Positions 23,697 through 31,815 of a DNA stretch of 37,315 nucleotides are shown here, one piece after another. The stretch comes from Clostridia bacterium (GTDB lineage: Bacteria > Bacillota_A > Clostridia > Christensenellales > Aristaeellaceae), in assembly GCA_017399225.1 (NCBI GenBank), contig JAFQEB010000012.1:1-37315 (forward strand), in the 5' to 3' direction. The position numbers were made by a program, and so were the translations under genes. The notes under the pieces are model-generated. The model searched no databases, was not told where the DNA came from, and saw only the letters and a list, made by a program, of their open reading frames with translations. Each line of letters opens with the position of its first letter. Position 1 is the stretch's first letter.

Positions 23697-23697
23697 A

Positions 23698-25098
23698 TTA
23701 GTACTCCAGCTCCTCCGCGCCCTTGAGGAACGCGCAGTAGCACTTGTACTCCTCCCACAGATCGACCTTGCTGATCAGCTCCCAGGGGGCGTGCATGGAC
23801 AGCACGGGCAGGCCCGCGTCGATGACGTTCATGCCGTACTTGGCGCAGATGTAGGCGATGGTGCCGCCGCCGCCCACGTCCACGGCGCCCAGCTCAGCGG
23901 TCTGCCAGGAGACGTTCGCCTCGTCGCAGATGCGGCGCACCATGGCCACGAACTCTGCGTTGCAGTCGTTGGAGCCGCCCTTGCCGCGGCTGCCGGTGAA
24001 CTTGTTGAAGGTCACGCCGTTGCCGACGATGGAGGCGTTCTTCTTCTCGAACACGCCGGCGAAGTTGGGATCGAAGCCCGCGCTGACGTCGGAGGACAGC
24101 ATACGGCTGTTGCGCAGGCAGCGGCGCAGGTACAGCGGATTGCCGCAGCCCTTGAGGTTGGCGACGATCTCGGCCATGATGTTCTCAAAGTACATCGCGT
24201 CCATGCCCGTCGCGCCCACGGAGCCGATCTCTTCCTTGTCGGTCAGCACAGCGCACAGGGTATAGGCAGGGGTGCCCTCGTAATCCAGGACAGCTGCCAT
24301 GGAGGGATAGGCGCACACGCGGTCATCGTGACCATAGCCGGCGATCAGGCTGCGGTCAAAGCCCACGTCGCGGGCCTTGCCGGCGGGCACCGCCTCGATC
24401 TCGGCGGACACGAAGTCCTCCTCCTCGATGCCGTACTGCTCCTTGAGGATGCGCAGCACATTGGCCTTCACGTTCCACTTGTCCTCTTCCTTCACGGGCT
24501 CGGAGCCGATGATGATGTTCAGCTGCTCGCCCTCGATGGCCTTGGCAGCGGTCTTGCTCATCTGATCGGCAGCCAGGTGGATCAGCAGGTCGGAAATATA
24601 GAAGACGGGATCATCATCCTTCTCGCCAATGGCGACGGTGATGGTGCTGCCGTCCTTCTTGCAGACCACGCCGTGCAGCGCCAGAGGAGAGGCGACCCAC
24701 TGGTACTTCTTGATGCCGCCGTAATAGTGGGTATCCAGGTAGGCAAAGCCGGTATCATCGTAGAGGGGATTCTGCTTGACGTCGATGCGGGGGCTGTCGA
24801 TATGGGCGCCCAGGATGTTCATACCGCGCTCGATGTCATTCTCGCCGATAACAAAGGCCAGGAAGCACTTGCCCATCCAGGCGTAGTATACCCGGTCGCC
24901 GGCCTTGAGGTTTTCGCCGGCCTTGAGGACGGTCTTCAGGTTCCGGAAGCCCGCTTCCTCCGCCAGGCGGACGGCCTCGGTCACACACTCGCGCTCCGTC
25001 TTGCCGGCGTCCAGGTAGGCCTTGTACTTCTCCGCAAAGGCATATACCTTTTCCTTCTCGCCCTCTGCGAGGTTTTCCCATGCGTTCTTGCGATACAT
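23698..25098 (-). CDS. M18-family aminopeptidase
   Basis: 466 residues from ATG 25098, nine bases after AAGGAG; longer frames run over the promoter. A cytoplasmic dinuclear-zinc aminopeptidase of the M18 (aspartyl aminopeptidase/ApeA) family that removes N-terminal, often acidic, residues. Metal and catalytic motifs are all in place: GAHIDSPRID (His ligand), GYGHDDRV (bridging Asp), TDKEEIGSVGATGMD (catalytic Glu and ligand), SSDVSAGFDP (Asp ligand) and LSMHAPWEL (His ligand). Length is typical. Its own promoter and the terminator of uxaC upstream make it a single-gene unit unrelated to the uronate genes. Confidence 0.95.
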   Translation of the reverse strand: MYRKNAWENLAEGEKEKVYAFAEKYKAYLDAGKTERECVTEAVRLAEEAGFRNLKTVLKAGENLKAGDRVYYAWMGKCFLAFVIGENDIERGMNILGAHIDSPRIDVKQNPLYDDTGFAYLDTHYYGGIKKYQWVASPLALHGVVCKKDGSTITVAIGEKDDDPVFYISDLLIHLAADQMSKTAAKAIEGEQLNIIIGSEPVKEEDKWNVKANVLRILKEQYGIEEEDFVSAEIEAVPAGKARDVGFDRSLIAGYGHDDRVCAYPSMAAVLDYEGTPAYTLCAVLTDKEEIGSVGATGMDAMYFENIMAEIVANLKGCGNPLYLRRCLRNSRMLSSDVSAGFDPNFAGVFEKKNASIVGNGVTFNKFTGSRGKGGSNDCNAEFVAMVRRICDEANVSWQTAELGAVDVGGGGTIAYICAKYGMNVIDAGLPVLSMHAPWELISKVDLWEEYKCYCAFLKGAEELEY

Positions 25099-25146
25099 AT
25101 TGGTCACTCCTTGTTTCACTTTCACGCAGTTTTCTGCATTGCTGCC

Positions 25147-25175
25147 ATTATACCCTCTTTTTCGGCAAATGACAA
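25147..25175 (-). promoter_or_regulatory. Sigma-A promoter of the M18 aminopeptidase gene
   Basis: Leftward TTGTCA (25170-25175), 17-base spacer, TATAAT (25147-25152), 48 bases before the start codon. Confidence 0.82.
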
Positions 25176-25191
25176 CCCCTTTGACGCAACA

Positions 25192-25220
25192 GAAAACCGG
25201 GCCCCACTGCGAGGCCCGGT
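25192..25220 (-). terminator. Intrinsic terminator of lacI-uxaC
   Basis: ACCGGGCC (25196-25203) / GGCCCGGT (25213-25220) stem with a nine-base loop, followed leftward by TTTTCTG; starts seven bases after the uxaC stop. Confidence 0.88.
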
Positions 25221-25226
25221 CGATTT

Positions 25227-26636
25227 TTACTTGGTGGGGAACTTGAAGTAGGCGCGGGCATTGTTGCAGCTGATGCCCTGAACAATCTCGCCCAGGATGT
25301 CGTAATCCTGCGGGAAGCGGCCGTCCTCCACCCACTCGCCCAGCAGGCGGCACAGGATGCGGCGGAAGTACTCATGACGGGGGTAGCTCAGGAAGGAGCG
25401 GCTGTCCGTCAGCATGCCCACGAAACCGGCCAGGTAGCCCAGGTTGGCCAGGCTGGTCAGCTGGTTGGTCATGCCCACAAAGTGATCGTTGAACCACCAG
25501 GCAGAGCCATGCTGGATCTTGCCCACAGCCTCCGGGCCCTGGAAGCAGCCGCACAGGGTATCAATGGCCTGGTCGTCAGCGGGATTCAGGCTGTACAGGA
25601 TGGTACGGGGCAGGCCACACTTGACCTCCACCGCACCCAGGAAGGCAGCCATCTCGTCGACGGGGGCAAAGTTGTTGATGGTGTCGTAGCCGGTATCCGG
25701 GCCGAGGATGGCGTACTGGCGCTGGTTGTTGTCGCGGCGGCAGCCGTAGTGCAGCTGCATCGTCCAGTCGTACTTCTTGTACATTTCGCCGAAGAAGACC
25801 ATGCAGGCGGTCTTGTACTGGGCGACCTCGCGCTCGGTCACGTCGTTGCCGGCGGCCTTCTTCTGGAAAATGGCCTCGACCTCCTCGTCAGAGGCGGGGT
25901 CGAACACCACATAGTTCAGGCCGTGGTCGGACAGGCGGCAGTTATTCTCATGGAAGTAGGCCATGCGCTTGGCCAGGGCTTCCTTCACGTCGGCGAAGGA
26001 CTTGATCTCCATCTCCGCCGCCGCGGCCAGCTTGGCGATATAGGCCATGAAGTCGGGCTTCTCGATGTTGACAGCCTTGTCAGGACGCCAGGCGGGCAGC
26101 ACGTTCACCTTGAAGGACTCGTCCTTGAGAAGCAGCTGATGCCAGTGCAGATCGTCGATGGGATCATCGGTGGTGCAGATGGTCTCGACATTGGACATGC
26201 TGATCAGGCCGCGGGAGGTATAGCCGGGCTGCTGGAGCTTCTCGTTGCACAGGTTCCAGACCTCGTCGGCAGTCTTGGCGCTCAGCACGCCGTTATAGCC
26301 GAAGAAGCGCTGCAGTTCGAGGTGGGTCCAGTGATACAGGGGGTTGCCGATGCCCTTGCCCACGACCTCGGCCCACTTGCAGAACTTCTCATAGTCGGAG
26401 GCGTCGCCGGTGATGTAGCGCTCCTCGACGCCAGCACAGCGCATCAGGCGCCACTTGTAGTGGTCGCCGCCCAGCCACACCTGGGTGATGTTATCATAGC
26501 GCACGTCGTCCCAGATCTGCTGGGGCGCCAGGTGGCAGTGGTAGTCGATAATGGGGCACTGAGCCGCGTAGTCGTGATACAGCACGCGGGCAGTTTCCGT
26601 GTTCAGCAGAAAATCCTTGTCCATGAAAGCCTTCAT
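25227..26636 (-). CDS. uxaC: Glucuronate/galacturonate isomerase UxaC
   Basis: 469 residues, normal for the family. UxaC isomerises D-galacturonate to D-tagaturonate and D-glucuronate to D-fructuronate, the first step of hexuronate breakdown. It belongs to the amidohydrolase-like TIM barrels: the IDYHCHLAPQQIWDD motif near residue 30 holds the metal-binding His pair, and GLNYVVFDPASDEE, MQLHYGCRRDNNQR and SLADLGY-like SLANLGYLAGFVGMLTDSRSFLSYPRHEYFRR are family blocks. It lies 30 bases after the LacI-type regulator gene and is probably co-transcribed from that gene's self-regulated promoter; a terminator follows. uxaB and uxaA, the next two enzymes, are encoded divergently. Confidence 0.97.
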   Translation of the reverse strand: MKAFMDKDFLLNTETARVLYHDYAAQCPIIDYHCHLAPQQIWDDVRYDNITQVWLGGDHYKWRLMRCAGVEERYITGDASDYEKFCKWAEVVGKGIGNPLYHWTHLELQRFFGYNGVLSAKTADEVWNLCNEKLQQPGYTSRGLISMSNVETICTTDDPIDDLHWHQLLLKDESFKVNVLPAWRPDKAVNIEKPDFMAYIAKLAAAAEMEIKSFADVKEALAKRMAYFHENNCRLSDHGLNYVVFDPASDEEVEAIFQKKAAGNDVTEREVAQYKTACMVFFGEMYKKYDWTMQLHYGCRRDNNQRQYAILGPDTGYDTINNFAPVDEMAAFLGAVEVKCGLPRTILYSLNPADDQAIDTLCGCFQGPEAVGKIQHGSAWWFNDHFVGMTNQLTSLANLGYLAGFVGMLTDSRSFLSYPRHEYFRRILCRLLGEWVEDGRFPQDYDILGEIVQGISCNNARAYFKFPTK

Positions 26637-26666
26637 TTTGATGTCTCCTTTTATATGAATTGTTTC

Positions 26667-27680
26667 TCAGCGAGTGGTTTCCCGGCGCACCAGCTCGCCG
26701 GTAAAGACGGTCTTCTGGGGCATTTCCTTGCCGTCCAGCACGCCCAGCATGGTGGTGACGATATGGTCGCAGATGGCCTGCAGCTTGTTGTCCACGCTGG
26801 TCAGCTCCGGCTCGGTGCAGACGCAGAGGCTGGAATTGTTGTAACCCACCACACTTAGCTCCTGCGGAACGCTGCGCCCGGCTGTGCGGGCATACTTGAG
26901 CGCGCCGACAGAGAGGATGTCCTCGCTGGTCAGCACCGCGTCGAAGGTGACGCCGCTCTTCTCCAGCTCCAGGAGCGTATCCCGCACCTGATGCACGCTG
27001 GACTTGTCCTGCCCGAAGAAGCACAGGAGCCGGTCATCCACCGGGATGCCGCGCTGCTCATGCGCCTCGCGGTAGCCAGCCAGCTTCTTGCGGCCGGAGT
27101 AATTGTTGGAGTGGTACAGGTATAGGATGCGCCGGCATCCGCCCTCCAGCAGGGACAGCGTCGCCTCTGCCATCGCCCGCTGATCGTCGCACAGCACGCC
27201 GTAGACATTGTCGCAGGCGAAGCTGCCGTTCAGCAGGACGACCGGGACAGTGCGGGCCGCATCGCGGATATAATCATTGTCCGCGCTGGAATCCTCAATA
27301 AAGGAGGAGCCCATGAGCACCATGCCGTCCACATGGCGGGATTTGAGCAGCTCCACACCCTGCTGGCGCGCCGGGAGCTCCTTGCCCGTGCAGCTCAGCA
27401 CGCAGTCGTACCCCTTCTGGCGGAAATCCCGCTCCAGGTAGGTCAGCGCCTGCGCCAGATACGGGTCGGAGGCGTCCGGACACAGAAGGCCGATGGTCTT
27501 CATCGTGTTCAGGCCCAGACCGCGGGCAAAGGCGTTGGGGACATAGCCCGTTCCCTCGATCACGGCCATAACCTTTTTGCGCGTGGCTTCCGATACATGG
27601 GGGCTGTTGTTCAGCACCCGGGAAACCGTGGCAATGGAGACGCCAGCCCGCCGGGAAATATCGTAGATATTCATCGCCAT
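26667..27680 (-). CDS. LacI-family regulator of uronate/pectin genes
   Basis: 337 residues from ATG 27680 (GGAG nine bases upstream; ATG 27674 is possible; the in-frame ATG at 27740 lies over the promoter). The N-terminal LacI headpiece is complete (MNIYDISRRAGVSIATVSRVLNNSPHVSEATRKKVMAVIEGTGYVPNAFARGL), followed by a periplasmic-binding-protein-like effector domain (TIGLLCPDASDPYLAQAL; DGMVLMGSSF; VVGYNNS; TSVDNKLQ). It sits between uxaC and uxaB and three copies of a LacI-type palindrome lie at the promoters of lacI-uxaC, uxaB and the GH105/GH28 operon. It is therefore probably an autoregulated local repressor; the inducer would be a uronate or pathway intermediate, which the sequence does not show. 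Confidence 0.93.
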   Translation of the reverse strand: MAMNIYDISRRAGVSIATVSRVLNNSPHVSEATRKKVMAVIEGTGYVPNAFARGLGLNTMKTIGLLCPDASDPYLAQALTYLERDFRQKGYDCVLSCTGKELPARQQGVELLKSRHVDGMVLMGSSFIEDSSADNDYIRDAARTVPVVLLNGSFACDNVYGVLCDDQRAMAEATLSLLEGGCRRILYLYHSNNYSGRKKLAGYREAHEQRGIPVDDRLLCFFGQDKSSVHQVRDTLLELEKSGVTFDAVLTSEDILSVGALKYARTAGRSVPQELSVVGYNNSSLCVCTEPELTSVDNKLQAICDHIVTTMLGVLDGKEMPQKTVFTGELVRRETTR

Positions 27681-27700
27681 AGCATCGGCTCCTTTCTCCT

Positions 27701-27716
27701 TGTAAGCATTTTCAGC
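27701..27716. promoter_or_regulatory. LacI-type operator in front of lacI-uxaC
   Basis: TGTAAGCATTTTCAGC, an imperfect palindrome centred on TGTAAG-CA-TTTTCA, about 11-25 bases after the predicted transcription start. The identical 16-mer occurs at 34203-34218, and a perfect version is at 27870-27883. Confidence 0.75.
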
Positions 27717-27731
27717 TTTTCTTTCACGGCT

Positions 27732-27760
27732 ATTATACACGCTTCCATTTGATTTGGCAA
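27732..27760 (-). promoter_or_regulatory. Sigma-A promoter of lacI-uxaC
   Basis: Leftward TTGCCA (27755-27760), 17-base spacer, TATAAT (27732-27737). Confidence 0.82.
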
Positions 27761-27826
27761 CAGTTTTTTCAAAGCTTTAGCGCAGTTTTGCATGAAGAAT
27801 TATTTCCCTTTCCAGCATGTAGGGCA

Positions 27827-27855
27827 TTGACGGAACAGCGAAAAGGGAGTAGAAT
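27827..27855 (+). promoter_or_regulatory. Sigma-A promoter of uxaB
   Basis: TTGACG (27827-27832), 17-base spacer, TAGAAT (27850-27855). The operator follows 14 bases downstream. Confidence 0.8.
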
Positions 27856-27869
27856 AATGAAGAGCGTGA

Positions 27870-27883
27870 TGTAAATGTTTACA
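27870..27883. promoter_or_regulatory. LacI-type operator in front of uxaB
   Basis: Perfect palindrome TGTAAATGTTTACA just after the predicted transcription start, where a bound repressor would block RNA polymerase. Best copy of the motif shared with 27701 and 34203. Confidence 0.82.
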
Positions 27884-27930
27884 CGCCTGAGCAAACCCAA
27901 ATCAACCTGTACATAAAGGAGCGTATCACC

Positions 27931-29391
27931 ATGGATCGACTGACTGCCGCCATGTCTCCCGCAGCCCAGCGCCCCGTGAAGGTGCTGCAGTTCGGCGAGG
28001 GCAACTTCCTGCGCGCCTTCGTTGATTACTTCATTGACATTGCCAACGAGAAGACCGATTTCAACGGCTCCATCGTGCTGGTGAAGCCCATCACCTTCGG
28101 CAACCTGGACATGTTCCACGAGCAGGACTGCCGCTACACCGTGATGCTGCGCGGCCTGGTGGACGGCGAGGCGGTGGAGCAGAGCCGCCTGGTGACCTCC
28201 GTGTCCGACGCCGTGGACGCCTATGGCGAATATGAGAAGTACGCCGCCTACGCCAAGTGCGAGACGCTGCGCTTCATCGTCAGCAACACCACCGAGGCCG
28301 GCATCGTCCTCAAGGAAGACGACGACTTCAATGCCTGCCCGCCCGTGTCCTTCCCCGCCAAGCTGTGCAAGTTCCTCTACGAGCGCGCCGAGCACTTTAA
28401 CTACGCCCAGGACAAGGGCCTGGTGATGCTGCCGGTCGAGCTGATCGACGACAACGGCATCATGCTCAAGAAGTGCGTCAAGAGCCTGGCAAAGATCTGG
28501 AACCTGGGCGAGAAGTTTGAAAACTGGCTGGACACCGCCTGCGTGTTCACCTCCACCCTGGTCGACCGCATCGTCACCGGCTACCCCCGCGACGAGGTGC
28601 AGGGCATCTGGGAGAAGCTGGGCTATGAGGATCGCATCCTTGTGACCGCCGAGCCCTTCGGCCTGTGGGTCATCGAGTCCGATAAGGATATTTCCAACGA
28701 GCTGCCCCTGCCCCAGTGCGGTCTGCCGGTCATCTACACCGACAACCAGAAGCCCTACAAGCAGCGCAAGGTGCGCATCCTCAACGGCGCGCACACCTCC
28801 TTTGTGCCTGCGGCCTTCCAGTGCGGCCACGACATCGTGCTGACCGCCATGAACGACGACCTCATCCTGAACTTCATGCAGAAGACGCTGTACGACGAAG
28901 TCATCCCCACCCTGGCGCTGCCCAAGGAAGACCTGATGGCCTTCGCCGAGGCAGTCACCGGCCGCTTCAAGAATCCCTTCATCAAGCACGCGCTGCTGTC
29001 CATCTGCCTCAACAGCGTGTCCAAGTGGCGCGCCCGCTGCATGCCCTCCCTCCTGGGCTATGTGGAAAAGACCGGCGAGCTGCCCGCCCGGTTGACCTTC
29101 TCCCTGGCCAGCCTGATGAGCCTGTACAAGGGCGGCGAGTTGGTCGACGGCAAGCTGCAGTGCAAGCGCGGCGAAGAGACCTACACCCTGCAGGATGACG
29201 CGGCGGTATTGGAGTTCTTCGCCAACGACCTGCCCGCCGACGAGCAGGTGAAGGCCTTCCTGTCCAACGAAAGCTTCTTCGGCCCCGACCTGTGCAAGGT
29301 GCCCGGCCTGATCCAGAGCGTCACCGACTCTCTCAAGGCAATCCTCGACAAGGGGATGCGCGCCGTGATGGAAGAGAAGTTCGGCTGCTGA
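27931..29391 (+). CDS. uxaB: Tagaturonate reductase (altronate oxidoreductase) UxaB
   Basis: 486 residues. NAD-dependent reductase of the mannitol/polyol dehydrogenase family that turns D-tagaturonate into D-altronate, the second step of galacturonate breakdown. The N-terminal nucleotide-binding start VKVLQFGEGNFLRAFVDYFID, the SNTTEAGI block and the polyol-dehydrogenase block KVRILNGAHTSFVPAAFQCG (with K/N/H of the active site) are clear, and PVELIDDNG followed by SLVDRIV-like TSTLVDRIVTGYP separates UxaB from fructuronate reductases. Start supported by AAAGGAG nine bases upstream. Own promoter and operator; a terminator lies between it and uxaA, so uxaA probably depends partly on read-through. 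Confidence 0.95.
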   Translation: MDRLTAAMSPAAQRPVKVLQFGEGNFLRAFVDYFIDIANEKTDFNGSIVLVKPITFGNLDMFHEQDCRYTVMLRGLVDGEAVEQSRLVTSVSDAVDAYGEYEKYAAYAKCETLRFIVSNTTEAGIVLKEDDDFNACPPVSFPAKLCKFLYERAEHFNYAQDKGLVMLPVELIDDNGIMLKKCVKSLAKIWNLGEKFENWLDTACVFTSTLVDRIVTGYPRDEVQGIWEKLGYEDRILVTAEPFGLWVIESDKDISNELPLPQCGLPVIYTDNQKPYKQRKVRILNGAHTSFVPAAFQCGHDIVLTAMNDDLILNFMQKTLYDEVIPTLALPKEDLMAFAEAVTGRFKNPFIKHALLSICLNSVSKWRARCMPSLLGYVEKTGELPARLTFSLASLMSLYKGGELVDGKLQCKRGEETYTLQDDAAVLEFFANDLPADEQVKAFLSNESFFGPDLCKVPGLIQSVTDSLKAILDKGMRAVMEEKFGC

Positions 29392-29400
29392 GACATTCGC

Positions 29401-29434
29401 ATCGGACCGGGGAACATGCTCCGGTCCGATTTTC
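29401..29434 (+). terminator. Intrinsic terminator after uxaB
   Basis: Perfect ten-base stem ATCGGACCGG (29401-29410) / CCGGTCCGAT (29421-29430) with a ten-base loop, followed by TTTTC. It stands between uxaB and uxaA. Confidence 0.88.
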
Positions 29435-29468
29435 TACAAACATAATTACAATTGGTGAACCGAAGGGT

Positions 29469-29509
29469 CCAGGGGCGACCGGAAAGCCCCTGGTCGCTCC
29501 CGCAGGAGC
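29469..29509. repeat. Consecutive-hairpin intergenic repeat (copy 2)
   Basis: CCAGGGGC (29469-29476) pairs with GCCCCTGG (29486-29493), and GCTCC-CGCA-GGAGC follows (29496-29509). The same GGGGC/GCCCC stem type is found at 19346 and 31035. An alternative pairing GCGACC/GGTCGC overlaps the first stem. It lies in the uxaB-uxaA gap, upstream of the uxaA ribosome site. Confidence 0.6.
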
Positions 29510-29551
29510 AAAATCCCCTACCCCGGATCAAATATGCAAGGAGATATCCCC

Positions 29552-31036
29552 ATGGCTGAATTGCTCCGCATTACCCCCAAGGACAACGTCGCCGTTGCCC
29601 TGTCCGTGATCGAAAAGGGCGCCGCCGTCGAGGTGGACGGCATTGCCCTCACCGCTGAAAACGAGATCCCCGCGGGCCACAAGATCGCCCTCGCCGATAT
29701 CACCGCGGGCGAAAAGGTCATCAAGTACGGCTTCCCCATCGGCTATGCCAAGGAGGACGTGAAGCAGGGCCAGCACATCCATGTGCACAACCTGCACACC
29801 TGCCTCTCCGGCGAGCTGGAATACACCTGGAACCCCACCTGGCCCGCCAATGAGACCGCCGAGCCCGCCACCTTCATGGGCTATCCCCGCAAGGACGGCA
29901 AGGTCGGCGTGCGCAACGAATTGTGGATCCTGCCCACCGTCGGCTGCGTGAACGACATCGCCAAGGCCATCGAAAAGGAAGCGCAGTCCCTCGTGGGCGG
30001 CGGCGTGGAGCGCGTGTATGCCTTCCCCCACCCCTACGGCTGCAGCCAGATGGGCGACGACCAGGAGAACACCCGTCAAATCCTGGCTGACCTGGCAACT
30101 CATCCCAACGTCGGCGGCGTGCTGGTGCTGGGCCTGGGCTGCGAAAACAGCAGCGCGGCCATCGTTGAGAGCCACATGGGCGATTACGACAAGGAGCGCG
30201 TGCGCTTCCTGATCTGCCAGCAGGTGGAGGACGAATTCGCCGAGGCCATGAAGCTGCTGTCCGAGCTGGCCGACCACATGCGCGATGAAGTCCGCGTCCC
30301 CTGCCCCGCGTCGAAGCTGGTGATCGGCTTGAAGTGCGGCGGCTCCGACGGCTTCTCCGGCATCACCGCGAACCCCGTCATTGGCGGCTTCTCCGACCTG
30401 CTGGTCGCCCAGGGCGGCACGACCATCCTGACCGAGGTGCCCGAGATGTTCGGCGCGGAGACCATCCTGATGGATCGCTGTGAGACCGAGGAGATGTTCA
30501 ACAAGACCGTGAAGCTCATCAACGACTTCAAGCGCTACTTTGAAGAGCATCATCAGACGATCTACGAGAACCCCTCTCCCGGCAACAAGGCCGGCGGCAT
30601 CTCCACCCTGGAGGACAAGGCCCTGGGCTGCACCCAGAAGAGCGGCTTTGCCCCCGTCAAGGACGTGCTGGCATACGGCGAGAAGGTCAAGGTCAACGGC
30701 CTGAACCTGCTCTCCGCCCCCGGCAACGACCTGGTGGCCGCCACGGCCCTGGCTTCCTCCGGCGCGCAGATCGTGCTGTTCTCCACCGGCCGCGGCACGC
30801 CCTTCGCCTGCCCCGTGCCCACGATGAAGATCTCCACCAACACCCCCCTGGCTCAGAAGAAGCACGGCTGGATCGACTTCAACGCCGGTCAGCTGCTGAC
30901 CCACGGCAAGACCCTGCCCCAGCTCTCTCAGGAGCTGATGGACTACGTGCTGGCCGTCGCCTCTGGCGAGCAGCTGTGCTCCGAGCGCAACGGCTTCCAC
31001 GACCTGGCGATTTTCAAGACCGGCGTGACGCTGTAA
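29552..31036 (+). CDS. uxaA: Altronate dehydratase UxaA
   Basis: 494 residues from ATG 29552 (AAGGAG nine bases upstream; the in-frame ATG at 29534 lies before that site). Iron-dependent dehydratase that converts D-altronate to 2-keto-3-deoxygluconate, the third step of the pathway. The N-terminal SAF-like domain (residues ~1-90) ends in GQHIHVHNLHT; the C-terminal UxaA domain shows GYPRKDGKVGVRNELWILPTVGCVN, FPHPYGCSQMGDD, LVLGLGCEN, LKCGGSDGFSGITANPVIG, TEVPEMFGAE and the C-terminal GRGTPFACPVPTMKISTNT, the last typical of altronate and galactarate dehydratases. Length is normal. No promoter is clear in the 160 bases after uxaB. The next enzymes (KDG kinase and aldolase) are not in the window. 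Confidence 0.96.
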   Translation: MAELLRITPKDNVAVALSVIEKGAAVEVDGIALTAENEIPAGHKIALADITAGEKVIKYGFPIGYAKEDVKQGQHIHVHNLHTCLSGELEYTWNPTWPANETAEPATFMGYPRKDGKVGVRNELWILPTVGCVNDIAKAIEKEAQSLVGGGVERVYAFPHPYGCSQMGDDQENTRQILADLATHPNVGGVLVLGLGCENSSAAIVESHMGDYDKERVRFLICQQVEDEFAEAMKLLSELADHMRDEVRVPCPASKLVIGLKCGGSDGFSGITANPVIGGFSDLLVAQGGTTILTEVPEMFGAETILMDRCETEEMFNKTVKLINDFKRYFEEHHQTIYENPSPGNKAGGISTLEDKALGCTQKSGFAPVKDVLAYGEKVKVNGLNLLSAPGNDLVAATALASSGAQIVLFSTGRGTPFACPVPTMKISTNTPLAQKKHGWIDFNAGQLLTHGKTLPQLSQELMDYVLAVASGEQLCSERNGFHDLAIFKTGVTL

Positions 31037-31133
31037 GGGGCTCTGCCCCTTAACCCCGGCAGGGGCGCTGCCCCTGCACCCTGCCAGGGGGCTAGCGCCG
31101 CCCCTGGACCCCGCGCAAGGGATTTCATCCCTT
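31035..31133. repeat. Consecutive-hairpin intergenic repeat (copy 3)
   Basis: Four stem-loops in a row directly at the uxaA stop codon: AAGGGGC-TCT-GCCCCTT (31035-31051), GCAGGGGC-GCT-GCCCCTGC region (31058-31076), CCAGGGGGC...GCCCCTGG (31084-31107) and AAGGGAT-TTC-ATCCCTT (31117-31133). The first stem includes the TAA stop. No T-run, so not a simple terminator; the longest copy of the family at 19346 and 29469. Confidence 0.7.
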
Positions 31134-31193
31134 GACCCGTTTCGCAATCGAGGTTTCGGATCTCTTCGGCGTTCGCGCGCGTGATACTATATA

Positions 31194-31228
31194 AAGCAAG
31201 GCAGACGGTTCGTTTGAGCCGTCTGCCT
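31194..31228 (-). terminator. Intrinsic terminator of the GH105/GH28 operon
   Basis: Perfect ten-base stem AGGCAGACGG (31199-31208) / CCGTCTGCCT (31219-31228), followed leftward by TGCTTTATATAG, just after the stop of the 31234-31815 gene. It may also stop rightward transcription from uxaA. Confidence 0.75.
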
Positions 31229-31233
31229 GTTCT

Positions 31234-31815
31234 TTATGCAATTTGTTCTATCCGGCACTTTTCACAAAGGGGATGCTGCGGGATAATTTCTTCCAATGCA
31301 GCTTTCATCGCTGCATAGCTCGGGCCATAGAAGTACAACGCCGTTTCCTTCGGGCCCTGCCAGAAGCTGAGGAAGCGTCCGCGCTCCTTGCCAAGATGAT
31401 CCTCAAGGCTCCCAATGACCGCGTTGATGTCGCTCGTCCGGTAGACCTCATCCGGCAGATCAGTCCCGTTGAGGTACAGCGCGAGGCCCTCCTGCTGACC
31501 GATGGCTTGCTCATCGTCCCCGATAACCAGCTTGCTGCCTTTGGGCACGAAGAACACCTTATCCAGCGCAGCGGTCACATCCGTCAAATGCTCCGGCGGC
31601 ACCAGCAGATCAAAGTCGCAGGACTCCGGCTCGCCCGTTGGCGAAAGCATGGTGCCTTCGCCGTCGCCAAGGCGTCCCCATCCCTTTTCCTGGAGGAATC
31701 TTTCCGTCAATTCCACATACGCGCCCCGATCAATGGGTTGATAGCGGGCGTTGAGCTGCACATTGACCAGCAGTTCTTTCCTGCTCCGACCGAACAGCTT
31801 ATCGAACATGCCCAT
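31234..31815 (-). CDS. Uncharacterised protein, third gene of the pectin operon
   Basis: 193 residues; not recognised. It starts MGMFDKLFGRSRKE, a pattern common in small soluble proteins, has no signal peptide or TM segment and is mixed alpha/beta by eye. Segments of note are GWGRLGDGEGTMLSPTGEPESCDFDLLVPPE and a C-terminal CEKCRIEQIA with a Cys pair. Its ATG (31815) directly abuts the GH28 stop (31816-31818), with AGGA overlapping the end of that gene, and a terminator follows, so it is the last gene of the GH105-GH28 operon. A role in uronate use is suggested only by that position; an immunity- or housekeeping-type protein carried along is equally possible. ATG 31809 is an alternative start. 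Confidence 0.75.
   Translation of the reverse strand: MGMFDKLFGRSRKELLVNVQLNARYQPIDRGAYVELTERFLQEKGWGRLGDGEGTMLSPTGEPESCDFDLLVPPEHLTDVTAALDKVFFVPKGSKLVIGDDEQAIGQQEGLALYLNGTDLPDEVYRTSDINAVIGSLEDHLGKERGRFLSFWQGPKETALYFYGPSYAAMKAALEEIIPQHPLCEKCRIEQIA

Noticed and set aside
29437..29551. Promoter for uxaA
   Set aside because: A TACAAT is present near 29455 but no -35 hexamer is found at 16-18 bases; the best supported source of transcription is read-through from uxaB.
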